A program made the position numbers and the translations under genes. DNA of 64,000 bases from Sphingomonadaceae bacterium. GTDB taxonomy: Bacteria; Pseudomonadota; Alphaproteobacteria; Sphingomonadales; Sphingomonadaceae. The notes beneath the pieces were generated by a model. The model was not told where the DNA came from and ran no database searches. It worked only from the letters and a program-made list of their open reading frames with translations. The stretch is from positions 470,873-534,872 of the forward strand of contig JADZEQ010000005.1 of the NCBI GenBank assembly GCA_020850455.1, read 5' to 3'. Below, piece by piece: positions 25,841 through 35,076 of this stretch. The first letter of the stretch is position 1. The number at the start of each line of letters is the position of its first letter.

Positions 25841-26866
25841 ATGGGCTATAAAGTGGTGGTCGCGGGGGCAACCGGCAATGTCGGGCGCGAAATGGTCAAT
25901 ATCTTGGCCGACCGGCAATTCCCGATGGATGATATTGCGCTGCTCGCCTCCTCCCGCTCGGTAGGGGAAGAGATTGAACTGGGCGATACCGGCCGCCGCG
26001 CGCGTGTCCAGAATATCGAGCATTTCGACCCGACGGGCTGGGACATAGCCCTGTTCGCCATTGGTTCGGATGCGACCAAAATCCACGCACCCCGTTTTGC
26101 CGCTGCCGGATGCACCGTCATCGACAATAGCAGCCTCTATCGCATGGACCCCGATGTGCCGTTAATCGTGCCGGAGGTAAATGCGGAGGCGATTGACGGG
26201 TACAAAGCCAAGAATATCATCGCCAACCCCAATTGTTCGACCGCGCAGCTGGTGGTGGCGCTCAAGCCGCTGCACGATGCCGCGACCATCCGCCGCATCG
26301 TCGTTGCGACCTATCAATCGGTGTCGGGCGCAGGCAAGGCGGGGATGGACGAATTGTTTGAACAGACGCGCGCCATATTCGTCGGCGATGAAAAGCGGGT
26401 GGAAAAATTCACCAAGCAGATCGCCTTTAACGTCATTCCGCATATCGACAGCTTTTTGGACGATGGTTCGACCAAGGAAGAATGGAAAATGGTGGTCGAG
26501 ACCAAGAAGATTCTCGACCCCAAGGTAAAGGTGCATGCCACCTGCGTACGCGTGCCGGTATTCGTCGGCCATAGTGAGGCGATAAATATCGAGTTGGAAC
26601 GCGAATTGTCGGCCGAGGATGCGCAAAATATATTGCGCGAAGCGCCGGGCGTGATGTTGATCGATGCGCGCGAGAATGGCGGCTATGCCACCCCTGCCGA
26701 GGCGGCGGGCGATGATGCAACCTTTGTCAGCCGCGTGCGTGAAGACCCGACGGTTGAAAATGGCCTCGCGCTCTGGTGCGTTTCGGACAATTTGCGCAAG
26801 GGTGCTGCGCTCAATGCGGTGCAGATTGCCGAATTGCTTGGCCGTCGCCATTTGAAAAAGGGTTGA
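25841..26866 (+). CDS. asd: Aspartate-semialdehyde dehydrogenase
   Basis: Asd reduces aspartyl phosphate to aspartate semialdehyde, the branch point to lysine/diaminopimelate, threonine and methionine. The 341-residue protein has the NADP-binding start MGYKVVVAGATGNVGREM. It also has the catalytic cysteine in IIANPNCSTAQLV, and VSGAGKAGMDEL. The ATG at 25841 has AAAGGA upstream, which settles the start against longer open sequence. It has its own transcription unit, just after the rplS terminator. Confidence 0.96.
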   Translation: MGYKVVVAGATGNVGREMVNILADRQFPMDDIALLASSRSVGEEIELGDTGRRARVQNIEHFDPTGWDIALFAIGSDATKIHAPRFAAAGCTVIDNSSLYRMDPDVPLIVPEVNAEAIDGYKAKNIIANPNCSTAQLVVALKPLHDAATIRRIVVATYQSVSGAGKAGMDELFEQTRAIFVGDEKRVEKFTKQIAFNVIPHIDSFLDDGSTKEEWKMVVETKKILDPKVKVHATCVRVPVFVGHSEAINIELERELSAEDAQNILREAPGVMLIDARENGGYATPAEAAGDDATFVSRVREDPTVENGLALWCVSDNLRKGAALNAVQIAELLGRRHLKKG

Positions 26867-26875
26867 CCGGACAAA

Positions 26876-26903
26876 GGGGGGTGGGCGCGATGGTCATCCC
26901 CCC
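26876..26903. terminator. Possible bidirectional terminator between asd and the EmrB gene
   Basis: A 6-bp G6/C6 stem encloses a 16-base loop between two converging genes, with AAA on the left and ATT on the right. The stem is short and the T-tracts are weak, so it is only a candidate. Confidence 0.3.
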
Positions 26904-26910
26904 ATTGGCA

Positions 26911-28464
26911 TCATTCGCCGACCGGTAAATGGCTGCCCGGACGTGCTTCCTTGGTGATGAAGATGAACGGCACGGCAATGGCGACGAGCACCGCCATCAG
27001 CCAGAAATCATTGATATAGGCGATCATAGCGGCTTGTTGGTTGATGATGCCATCGACTATGCGCAACGCCGCCTCCCCATATTCGCCGAGGCGGTCGGCG
27101 CTCGACAGGTCGACAGCCGGCGTGTTGAATGATGTGACATGCGCTGCGAGATCGCTGTGGCTGGTTTGCACCGAGCGAGCCAAAACGGTGGTCATCAGGC
27201 TGATTCCGATCGATGCACCGAGCGAGCGCGACATGTTGAACAGGCCCGATCCATCGGTGCGATATTTGGGGTCTATGGTTGAAAAGGCGAGGACGTTGAG
27301 CGGCATGAAGCACAGCCCCATGCCCAGCCCCTGAATGAAGCCGGTGATGACAACATGGTCCCAGTCGACCGCCAGCGACCAACGGCTCATCATCCACAAG
27401 GTGATGGCGCAAATCGACAGGCCGACCGCAATCAGTGGTCGTGCGCCGACTTGGTTGATGGACTTCGCCGCAATCAGCATCGAAACAACGACGCCAACCC
27501 CGCGTGGGGCCATGACGATGCCGGTGTCGAGCACCGTATAGCCAAATAGGCTCTGCAACATCGGTGGGAGTAATGCGGACAAGGCAATCATCACAATGCC
27601 GATAATGACCCCAAAACCCAGGGTTGCCGCAAAATTGCGGTCGCCCACCAATCCCAACGGAAATAGTGGGTTACGCACGGTCATCATGCGCACTGCGAAC
27701 ATCCACAAAAAGGCGATGGCCACTGCGCCTTCGATCAAAATTTCCCAGCTTTGCAGCCAATCCTCCCCCTGACCGCGGTCGAGCATCAATTGCAGTGCAC
27801 CCAGCCCCAACGCAAAGAGCAAATAACCGGAAAGGTCGAGTTTGCGTTTGCGGATTGGGCGCGATGGCAGCAGCCACCATAATATGGCGAGTGTCGGAAT
27901 GCCGACTGGCAGGTTGACGTAAAAAACCCAGCGCCATGAAAAGCTCTCGGTCAACCAGCCGCCGATCATCGGCCCGGTAATCGGCGCGATCATCACCCCC
28001 ATCGACCAAATGGCCATGGATTTGGCATGTTCACTTGGCTTGTTGATGTCGAGCATGATCGATTGGGACAATGGCCCGATCATCGCCGCGAAAATGCCCT
28101 GCAGGATACGGAAGCCGACCATTTCGGTTAGGTTCACGGCAATGCCGCAGAGCATGGAGGCGAGGGTGAAGCCCGCCACGGCAATCAGGAATAATCGCCT
28201 TGTCCCCACAATGTCGGCCAGCCAGCCGACAATCGGTGTTGCCACCGCCGTCGCAATGATGAAGCTAGTCAGCACCCAGGTGACGCTTTCGGCGGTTGCG
28301 CCCAATTGGGTTTGCATATGGGGGACCGCGACATTGGCGATCGTCGCGTCGAGGAACTGGACGATCGACGCGCCCATGATCGCAACCATCAACAGGCCGC
28401 GGTGCTTGACCGGGGTCAGTGCAACGTCGAGGTGCGGTGGGATATGCATGGGTGCGCGCGCCAT
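26911..28464 (-). CDS. emrB: DHA2-family MFS drug exporter, EmrB type
   Basis: This is an inner-membrane proton-driven exporter of toxic compounds, working with the EmrA-type adaptor encoded upstream. The 517-residue protein has about 14 hydrophobic segments. It contains the family motif IVQFLDATIANVAVPHMQ in the first helix and GWLADIVGTRRLF in the following loop. A GPMIGGWLTESFSWRWVFYVN block (antiporter motif C region) is also present. I chose the ATG at 28464; ATG 28449 is an alternative. Substrates cannot be predicted. It is the third gene of a marR-emrA-emrB operon. Confidence 0.9.
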   Translation of the reverse strand: MARAPMHIPPHLDVALTPVKHRGLLMVAIMGASIVQFLDATIANVAVPHMQTQLGATAESVTWVLTSFIIATAVATPIVGWLADIVGTRRLFLIAVAGFTLASMLCGIAVNLTEMVGFRILQGIFAAMIGPLSQSIMLDINKPSEHAKSMAIWSMGVMIAPITGPMIGGWLTESFSWRWVFYVNLPVGIPTLAILWWLLPSRPIRKRKLDLSGYLLFALGLGALQLMLDRGQGEDWLQSWEILIEGAVAIAFLWMFAVRMMTVRNPLFPLGLVGDRNFAATLGFGVIIGIVMIALSALLPPMLQSLFGYTVLDTGIVMAPRGVGVVVSMLIAAKSINQVGARPLIAVGLSICAITLWMMSRWSLAVDWDHVVITGFIQGLGMGLCFMPLNVLAFSTIDPKYRTDGSGLFNMSRSLGASIGISLMTTVLARSVQTSHSDLAAHVTSFNTPAVDLSSADRLGEYGEAALRIVDGIINQQAAMIAYINDFWLMAVLVAIAVPFIFITKEARPGSHLPVGE

Positions 28465-28475
28465 GCGCTGTTCCC

Positions 28476-29588
28476 TCAACGCGGCGCGTCGCGGAAATAG
28501 ACGCGCACTTCGGCCGACAGGCCAGCGATCAGCGGGCGTGGCGGCGGCGCATCCAAATATATGCGCACCGGCACGCGCTGGGTTACCTTGACCCAATTGC
28601 CGGTCGCATTTTGCGGGGGTAGCACCGAAAATTCGCTGCCCGTTCCTGCGCCAATGCTGCCGACCCGGCCCCACAGCCGCCCCTCCCCAAAGGCGTCGAT
28701 CGAAACGCTCGCCCGCTGCCCGACGCGCATATGTTCCAAGTCGGTTTCCTTGAAATTGGCCTCAACCCAGCTTTGGCTCGATCGGACGATGGAGACGGCG
28801 GGCAGACCAGTGACCGCCATCTGCCCGACCTGCAAGCGATCAGACTGGCTGATAATCCCGGCGACCGGCGCGCGCACCTCTGTCCGCGACAGGTTGAGCA
28901 AGGCTTGGTCGCGGCGCACTCGTGCGGCGAGCAAGGCGGGGTTGACCCCCGGCGCGCTTGCCCCTGTGGCCATCTGCGCTTCGGCACGGACCGCCGCCAT
29001 CCGCGCGCTTTCCATCTGCCCCCGCGCTTCGACAACGCGCAGTTCAGCGGCATCCATCCGCGCACGCGTGTTGAACCCACGATCCATCAGCGCACGTTCG
29101 CGCGCCAGATTGGCTTCGGCAAAGCGCAACGCCGCTTGCGCCGTTGCAATGTCCGAACGCATGGAGCCTGCCGTCACCTCCATCGTCGTCAGCCGCGCCT
29201 CGGCCGCTGCAATGTCCGCATTGGCCGCGGCAAGCGCAATACGATAGGGTTCGGGGTCGATCCGAAAGAGCAAGTCGCCCGCATTGACGCGCTGATTTTC
29301 ATGCACCGCAACTTCGACAATGCGTCCGCCAACCTCTGCCGAAATCGACACTTTATCCTGCTGCACATAGGCATTGTCGGTGGAAACCGACCCGCCAGAC
29401 GTCAGCCATAGATAGGCGAGGATTCCAATGACAATCAGCGGAACCGACCAGAATATGCCAAGACGCAGCCAGCGGCGGGGTGCTGCAGTTGGTTCGGTGC
29501 TTGCGGCTGCATTATCAGCCGATGGCGCTTCGATGTTGGTCGGTGCAGCGGACGCTGCCGATAATTGGGGGTCTTTTTCCGCCATCAT
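28476..29588 (-). CDS. emrA: EmrA/HlyD-family membrane fusion protein
   Basis: This periplasmic adaptor links the EmrB-type pump to an outer-membrane channel. The 370-residue protein has a Pro/Ala-rich cytoplasmic N-terminus, one membrane anchor (about 45-66), a lipoyl-like block (VGGRIVEVAVHENQRVNAGDLLF), a long coiled-coil hairpin and a second barrel (RAPVAGIISQSDRLQVGQ). Two adjacent ATGs occur at 29588 and 29585. The first overlaps the marR stop by 4 bases. No TolC-type gene is in the window. Confidence 0.9.
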   Translation of the reverse strand: MMAEKDPQLSAASAAPTNIEAPSADNAAASTEPTAAPRRWLRLGIFWSVPLIVIGILAYLWLTSGGSVSTDNAYVQQDKVSISAEVGGRIVEVAVHENQRVNAGDLLFRIDPEPYRIALAAANADIAAAEARLTTMEVTAGSMRSDIATAQAALRFAEANLARERALMDRGFNTRARMDAAELRVVEARGQMESARMAAVRAEAQMATGASAPGVNPALLAARVRRDQALLNLSRTEVRAPVAGIISQSDRLQVGQMAVTGLPAVSIVRSSQSWVEANFKETDLEHMRVGQRASVSIDAFGEGRLWGRVGSIGAGTGSEFSVLPPQNATGNWVKVTQRVPVRIYLDAPPPRPLIAGLSAEVRVYFRDAPR

Positions 29589-30013
29589 TCTGAATCCCTG
29601 CGCGATAAATTGGCGCGTAATTTTTCGACATTGACGATAAAATTTTGCCGCTCCGTCGCCGAAAAGCCGGCAAAGGCATCCTCCACCACCGCCATAACCT
29701 GATCGCGCATCGTTTCGACCAAAGGAGTCGCCTTGTCGGTTAGAAATAAGGCGCGGGTGCGGCGATCCCCGGCCACCGCATGGCGCGCGACCAGCCCTGC
29801 ATCCTCCAGCCGGTCAACCATGCGCGACAGGGTGATGGGCTCGACCTCTATCAAATCGGCGGCGGCGCTTTGCGACAGGCCGGGGTTGCGCGAAATAACG
29901 CCGAGCAGGCGCCACTGCGGCCCGGTGATGCCTGCACCGCGCACGCGTGCTTCAAAGGCGCGCCGGAACAGCCGCCACGCATCGGACATGAGAAAGGGGA
30001 AGGGGTCGCCCAT
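29585..30013 (-). CDS. MarR-family transcriptional regulator
   Basis: The 142-residue protein has a winged helix-turn-helix: GPQWRLLGVISRNPGLSQSAAADLIEVEPITLSRMVDRLE, then the wing with GDRRTRALFLTDKA. It is predicted to repress its own operon and respond to a compound exported by EmrAB. The ATG at 30013 (MGDPFPFLMSDAWRLF) is preferred because upstream in-frame sequence overlaps the palindromic candidate operator. An ATG at 29989 is another option. Confidence 0.88.
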   Translation of the reverse strand: MGDPFPFLMSDAWRLFRRAFEARVRGAGITGPQWRLLGVISRNPGLSQSAAADLIEVEPITLSRMVDRLEDAGLVARHAVAGDRRTRALFLTDKATPLVETMRDQVMAVVEDAFAGFSATERQNFIVNVEKLRANLSRRDSE

Positions 30014-30021
30014 AAGCGACG

Positions 30022-30045
30022 ATATAATAGCAATGCTTATTATAT
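30022..30045. promoter_or_regulatory. Palindromic candidate operator of the marR-emrAB operon
   Basis: ATATAATA (30022-30029) and TATTATAT (30038-30045) form perfect 8-base arms around an 8-base spacer, just upstream of the MarR-family gene. Size and symmetry fit MarR-family operators, which often overlap the promoter and mediate autorepression. Its position between divergent genes means it could also affect the alpha/beta hydrolase gene. Confidence 0.6.
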
Positions 30046-30103
30046 GCAAGTCTGATTATATCGCCCGCTTTCGCAGTTGGGATCGGCGCAGTATGACGGA
30101 CCG

Positions 30104-30907
30104 ATGATGGATCATCCGAACAGCGGCCCGGTAGCGGTCGACTCGCACTATTTTCACGCGCGCGACGGGGTGCGCCTCCATTACCGGATATTAGGTACGG
30201 GACGGGCGATCATCCTCCTCCACGGGCTATTTTCCAATGCAGAGGTGAATTGGGTAAAATATGGCCATGCTGCGACCATTGCTGCGGCGGGCTATCGCGT
30301 CATCATGCCCGATTTGCGCGGCCATGGCCAAAGCGATGCGTCACAGGAAGCCGCGCACTATCCCGCAGACATATTATGCACAGACTTGGCCGATCTGGTT
30401 GCCCATCTGGGGTTGGAAGATTTCGACTTGGGAGGCTTTTCGCTCGGTGCGCGCACCAGTGTGCGTGCCTTGGCGCGCGGCGATGTATCGCCGGGACGGG
30501 TGATATTGGGTGGTATGGGGGTCGAAGGTCTATCCAACTGGGCAGTACGCGGTGAATTTTTCCGGCGAGTCATCGACCAATTTGATACGGCAAAGCGCGG
30601 CGATGATATCTGGATGGCAGTCCAGTTTATGAAAACCATGGCGGTGGACAGGGTGGCGGCGCGCCATTTGCTCGCGAGTTTGGTCGATACGCCGGTTGAT
30701 GCACTAGCCGCTATCCACCAGCAGACATTGGTCGTTTGCGGCAGCGAGGATAGGGACAATGGTGACCCGGCGGCGCTGACTGCTGCGCTGCCCGATGCGC
30801 GCCACGCTGTCATCCCCGGCACGCACATGGGTTGCATCGTCGGTAAGGATTTGGGCCGGGCGATGGCAGAGTTTTTGAATGGCCCAGTCGCCCCCATCGG
30901 CGCTTGA
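30104..30907 (+). CDS. Alpha/beta-hydrolase fold protein
   Basis: This is a predicted hydrolase of unknown substrate. The 267-residue protein has the oxyanion-hole segment IILLHGLFSNA, the strand-turn VIMPDLRGHGQS, and nucleophile elbow GFSLGAR. A late acidic residue occurs in VCGSEDRDNGD and the catalytic His in IPGTHMG. I chose the paired ATG at 30104; a TTG at 30077 would add nine residues. It is divergent from the marR operon and lies 55 bases before the M2 peptidase gene. Function beyond the fold cannot be assigned. Confidence 0.78.
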   Translation: MMDHPNSGPVAVDSHYFHARDGVRLHYRILGTGRAIILLHGLFSNAEVNWVKYGHAATIAAAGYRVIMPDLRGHGQSDASQEAAHYPADILCTDLADLVAHLGLEDFDLGGFSLGARTSVRALARGDVSPGRVILGGMGVEGLSNWAVRGEFFRRVIDQFDTAKRGDDIWMAVQFMKTMAVDRVAARHLLASLVDTPVDALAAIHQQTLVVCGSEDRDNGDPAALTAALPDARHAVIPGTHMGCIVGKDLGRAMAEFLNGPVAPIGA

Positions 30908-30962
30908 CGACAGGCGTCGACGGTTCCAGAAACGCGCATATTCCGACAAAGGGGAGAGAGAG

Positions 30963-32864
30963 ATGTTCCTGTCGCACCGCATTCGCCGCGCCACTCTGTT
31001 GGCGCTCACCATCTCACCTCTGGCGCTGGCCAGCCCGGCATGGGCCGATGATGGCGCGCCGCTGCCCATCGCCAGCGCGGCAACCAGCGCGTTGGCGGAT
31101 ACGGCGACAACCCCGCCGCCTGCCAACCCGACCCCTGCCGATGTCGATGCCTTTTTGGCGCGCGCGGAAGGGGATTTATTCGCCGGCGTGGTGCGTGCGG
31201 GCCGCGCCGAATGGGTATATGAGAATTTCATTACGCAGGACACGGAGGCGCTGACCGCAGAGGCAGGGGCAGCCTTTAGCGAAATGCAGGTGCGTTACGC
31301 CCTGGAGGCGGCGCACTATGCGCGGGCCAATGGCCTGTCGGATGAGCAGACGCGCAAATTGACCATGCTGCGCACGTCCATCGTACTGCCCGCCCCGACG
31401 ACCGAGGGTGCGGCACAGGAATTAGCGACGCTGACTGCGCGCATGTCGTCACGCTATGGGGCAGGACACGGGACATTGCGCGGCCAGCCAATCAATGGTT
31501 CCGACATTGAAGAGGCGATGGGCATCAACCGTAACCCCGCCGAATTGCAGGAAATGTGGACAAGTTGGCATGACAGCGTCGGCGCGCCAAGCCATGATGA
31601 TTATGCGCGGATGGTGACGCTCGCCAATCGCGGCGCACGCGAATTGGGCTATAATGACGCGGGTGAATTGTGGCGTGCGGGATATGACATGTCGCCGCAG
31701 GAATTTTCCCAGCTTACCGAACGGCTGTGGCAGGAAGTACGCCCGCTATATGTCGCGCTCCATTGTTATGTCCGCGCCAGATTGAGCGAACATTATGGGG
31801 CGGAGGTGCAACCGGCGACCGGGCCGATCCGCGCCGACCTGCTCGGCAATATGTGGGCGCAGGAATGGGGCAATATCTATGATATTGTCGCTCCGGCAGG
31901 TGCGGGGGATATTGGCTATGACCTCACCGACCTACTGACCACCCATGGCTATGACGCGATGCGGATGGTGCATCAGGGTGAAAATTTTTACACCTCGCTC
32001 GGCCTTGCGCCACTGCCCGAAAGCTTTTGGCAGCGCAGCCTGTTTACCAAGCCTGCCGATCGCGAAGTCATTTGCCACGCATCGGCGTGGGATATCGACA
32101 ATGTCGATGATCTGCGCATCAAAATGTGCATCAAGGTCAATGCCGATGATTTTACGACCATCCACCACGAACTGGGGCATAATTTTTATCAGCGCGCTTA
32201 TAACCGGCTGAGCTACCTCTATCTCAATGGCGCCAATGACGGCTTCCACGAAGCGATTGGCGATACGATGGCCTTGTCGATTACACCGGAATATCTGGTG
32301 CAGATCGGCCTGCTCGATCGCGCCAATGTACCGGGGGCAGACCGCGACATCGGACTGCTGCTAAGGCAAGCGATGGACAAGGTGGCGTTCCTGCCCTTTA
32401 GCCTGATGATCGACCGTTATCGCTGGGGGATTTTTGCAGGGACGATTCAACCCAACAGCTATAATGGCGCATGGAACGCGTTGCGCTTACAATATCAGGG
32501 GATTACGCCGCCGGTGGAGCGCCCCGCCGATGGGTTTGACGCGGGGGCCAAATATCATATCCCCGCTGGTGTCCCCTACACCCGATATTTCCTCGCGCGC
32601 ATCCTGCAATTCCAATTTTATCAGGCTGCGTGCGAACAGGCGGGCTGGACCGGCCCGCTCCATCGGTGCAGCTTTTTCGGCAATGCAGAGGTTGGGCGAC
32701 GGCTCAACGCCATGCTCGAAATGGGGGCAAGCCGCCCATGGCCCGACGCGCTGGAGGCATTCACCGGCACCCGCGAAATGTCCGGGCGCGCGATGATCGC
32801 CTATTTCCAGCCGCTGCTGACATGGCTCAACGAACAAAATCGGGGCCGTGATTGCGGCTGGTAA
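30963..32864 (+). CDS. M2-family metallopeptidase (ACE-like peptidyl-dipeptidase)
   Basis: This is a predicted zinc dipeptidyl carboxypeptidase related to angiotensin-converting enzyme. The 633-residue protein starts with a signal peptide (basic RIRR, hydrophobic core, ASPAWA cleavage region), so it is exported. Zinc ligands are in TTIHHELGHNFY, with the third ligand in GFHEAIGDTMAL. The M2 features YRWGIFAG and YTRYFLARILQFQFYQA are present near the C-terminus. GGGGAGAGAGAG lies before the ATG. It probably processes periplasmic or environmental peptides; the biological substrate is unknown. Confidence 0.9.
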   Translation: MFLSHRIRRATLLALTISPLALASPAWADDGAPLPIASAATSALADTATTPPPANPTPADVDAFLARAEGDLFAGVVRAGRAEWVYENFITQDTEALTAEAGAAFSEMQVRYALEAAHYARANGLSDEQTRKLTMLRTSIVLPAPTTEGAAQELATLTARMSSRYGAGHGTLRGQPINGSDIEEAMGINRNPAELQEMWTSWHDSVGAPSHDDYARMVTLANRGARELGYNDAGELWRAGYDMSPQEFSQLTERLWQEVRPLYVALHCYVRARLSEHYGAEVQPATGPIRADLLGNMWAQEWGNIYDIVAPAGAGDIGYDLTDLLTTHGYDAMRMVHQGENFYTSLGLAPLPESFWQRSLFTKPADREVICHASAWDIDNVDDLRIKMCIKVNADDFTTIHHELGHNFYQRAYNRLSYLYLNGANDGFHEAIGDTMALSITPEYLVQIGLLDRANVPGADRDIGLLLRQAMDKVAFLPFSLMIDRYRWGIFAGTIQPNSYNGAWNALRLQYQGITPPVERPADGFDAGAKYHIPAGVPYTRYFLARILQFQFYQAACEQAGWTGPLHRCSFFGNAEVGRRLNAMLEMGASRPWPDALEAFTGTREMSGRAMIAYFQPLLTWLNEQNRGRDCGW

Positions 32865-32870
32865 GGCCTT

Positions 32871-32901
32871 GGGGGAAGCGGCGGGGTTCCGTCGTTCCCC
32901 C
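32871..32901. terminator. Possible bidirectional terminator between the M2 peptidase and amn
   Basis: GGGGGAA (32871-32877) pairs with TTCCCCC (32895-32901) between two converging genes. The loop is long and there is no clear T-tract, so this is tentative. Confidence 0.35.
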
Positions 32902-32909
32902 GCCCAATC

Positions 32910-34370
32910 TCAACGGAAGGGCGGCTCGTTAAAGGCGCGCAATTTGCGCGAATGGAGCTTGTTCCCCTCGGCACGGAGCAGGTTGCACGTCGTAATGCCG
33001 ATCTGTAAATGCGCGCCAATCGCTTCTTCATAGAAACGATTGGCCTGACCCGGCAGCTTGAGTTCGCCATGCAGCGGCTTGTCCGAAACGCAAAGCAAAG
33101 TGCCATAGGGGACGCGGAAACGATAGCCTTGGGCAGCAATCGTCGCGCTCTCCATGTCGATGGCGATGGCGCGCGATTGTGAAAAGCGCAGCGCGCTTTC
33201 GGAAAAGCGCAATTCCCAGTTGCGATCGTCGGTGGTGACGACCGTCCCGGTACGCATCCGTTTCTTAAGGTCCGCGCCCGATTCCCCCGACACCAGTTCC
33301 GCCGCCCGGGCTAGGCTGAGTTGCACTTCGGCAATCGGCGGGATGGGGATTTCGGGTGGCAGTATATGGTCGAGGATATTGTCATCACGCAAATAGGCAT
33401 GCGCCAGAACATAATCGCCGATCTTTTGCGTCGGCCGCAGTCCGCCACAATGGCCGATCATCAACCAAGCCTCTGGCCGCAACACCGCCAGATGGTCGGT
33501 CAGCGTCTTGGCATTGGCCGGGCCGACCCCGATGTTGACGAGGCTGATGCCCCCGCGCCCCGGCGCAATCAAGTGATAAGCGGGCATCTGGTGCCGTCGC
33601 CATGCGCTGTCGGCGACCAATTGGGTGGGGTCACCCCCTGCATTTTCGGTGTAAAGACCGCCCGCGCCCGATAGCGCGGTATAGTGACCATTGCCCACTT
33701 GCTGCGCTGCCCATGCAACAAATTCATCAACATAGCGATGATAGTTGGTGAACAATATAAAGCGCTGAAAATGTTCGGTGGGCGTGCCGGTGTAATGACG
33801 CAGCCGAGCGAGTGAGAAATCGATGCGCAAGGCATCGAACAAGGTCAGCGGACTTGCAGCATCGGGGTCGGACACAAACAAGCCATCGGCCAGTTCATCG
33901 CCAATATGCGCCAAATCGGTTGCCGGAAAATGGCGCGCCAATTCCTGTGGGCTCACTCCGCCGAGCGCGCTACCGGTCATCCCGTCGAGTACGTAGGCAA
34001 AGGGGATTTCCTGCGTGCCGGTCGTTACCTCCAACTGGACGTCATATTGTTCGACAATCAGGCTTAATTGTTCGCGCAGATAATCTTCGAACAGATCCGG
34101 CCGGGTGATCGACGTAGCATAGATACCGGGCTGCGACAGACGGCCAAATGCCTGACGTGCTGGATGGCCGGTCGCTTCGTCATTTCCAGCATAGTGGATG
34201 CGCAATTCAGGGTAGGTGAAAGCACCATTGGCGCGTGCCACCGGGTCGGGCAATTTGCCCTTTTGCACATAAGCAGCGACCGCATCGCGCAATTTGCCGA
34301 CAGATGCGGCGTAGCGGCGGTGGAGCTGGTCAATCGTCTTATCGACCGACCGGGCATTGGCACGGGCCAT
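32910..34370 (-). CDS. amn: AMP nucleosidase
   Basis: The enzyme hydrolyses AMP to adenine and ribose 5-phosphate, controlling adenylate pools. The 486-residue protein has the long N-terminal regulatory domain of the family (YPELRIHYAG, SRPG-like segments). Its C-terminal phosphorylase-type domain contains ISLVNIGVGPANAKT, MIGHCGGLRPTQKIGDYVLA and IDMESATIAAQGYRFRVPYG. The length matches E. coli Amn. It lies 13 bases downstream of the peroxiredoxin gene and is probably cotranscribed with it. Confidence 0.93.
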   Translation of the reverse strand: MARANARSVDKTIDQLHRRYAASVGKLRDAVAAYVQKGKLPDPVARANGAFTYPELRIHYAGNDEATGHPARQAFGRLSQPGIYATSITRPDLFEDYLREQLSLIVEQYDVQLEVTTGTQEIPFAYVLDGMTGSALGGVSPQELARHFPATDLAHIGDELADGLFVSDPDAASPLTLFDALRIDFSLARLRHYTGTPTEHFQRFILFTNYHRYVDEFVAWAAQQVGNGHYTALSGAGGLYTENAGGDPTQLVADSAWRRHQMPAYHLIAPGRGGISLVNIGVGPANAKTLTDHLAVLRPEAWLMIGHCGGLRPTQKIGDYVLAHAYLRDDNILDHILPPEIPIPPIAEVQLSLARAAELVSGESGADLKKRMRTGTVVTTDDRNWELRFSESALRFSQSRAIAIDMESATIAAQGYRFRVPYGTLLCVSDKPLHGELKLPGQANRFYEEAIGAHLQIGITTCNLLRAEGNKLHSRKLRAFNEPPFR

Positions 34371-34383
34371 CAGTAACGCACCG

Positions 34384-34863
34384 TCAAAGCTGACCCAACA
34401 TATGTTCGGCGCTCGATACGCGATATTCGCCGGCTGCTTCGACGTTCAATTGTTCGACGACACCATCATTCACCAGCATCGAAAAACGCTGGCCGCGGGT
34501 GCCCATGCCAAATTTGCTGAAATCGGCAGACAAGCCAAGCGCGCGCACAAAATCGGCATTGCCATCGGCCAGCATCACAATGTCGTCTGCGTTACCCGCC
34601 TTGGCCCATGCACCCATGACAAATGCGTCATTGACCGAAGTGGCGGCGATGACATCCACACCCTTGGCATGCAATTCGCCCGCTTTTTCAACATAGCTGG
34701 GCAGGTGGCGGGCCGAACATGTGGGGGTGAAGGCACCGGGCACGGAAAATAGCGCCACGCGACGACCCGCGAAAAATTCGGCACTCGACACTTGTTCCGG
34801 GCCGTCGCTGGTCGCCTTGACCAATGTGGTTTCGGGCAATTTATCGCCGATTTGGATGGTCAT
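34384..34863 (-). CDS. Peroxiredoxin, Prx5 type
   Basis: This is a thiol peroxidase that reduces hydrogen and alkyl peroxides. The 159-residue protein has the peroxidatic cysteine Cys49 in VPGAFTPTCSARHLP. It also has the downstream TSVNDAFVMGAW segment and an Arg in GMGTRGQRFSMLVN. There is no second conserved cysteine near the C-terminus, so it likely uses glutathione or glutaredoxin as reductant. It is the first gene of a pair with amn. Confidence 0.92.
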   Translation of the reverse strand: MTIQIGDKLPETTLVKATSDGPEQVSSAEFFAGRRVALFSVPGAFTPTCSARHLPSYVEKAGELHAKGVDVIAATSVNDAFVMGAWAKAGNADDIVMLADGNADFVRALGLSADFSKFGMGTRGQRFSMLVNDGVVEQLNVEAAGEYRVSSAEHMLGQL

Positions 34864-35076
34864 CTCTTTCTCCTCTTATCTGTCCGGCATTGGCCATATT
34901 TGGGGCTTAAGTTGGGGCTATACATGGCACGGGGGTGCTATGCCAGCGGTGCATCGCATTCGCGCATCATATAATGATTTCTTTATATGACTTGCGAATT
35001 GCCCCTCGGCACGCTAATCGCGCCGCCTGTTTGGGCGCGCATTATTCTGCTGCCGCCCACCCCAGCGGAGAATATT

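Noticed and set aside
34976-35076. Possible SAH or SAM riboswitch in the ahcY leader
   Set aside because: The leader has a short G+C hairpin (around 35018-35040), but I could not find the conserved blocks of the SAH or SAM-II riboswitches. A covariance-model search would be needed.
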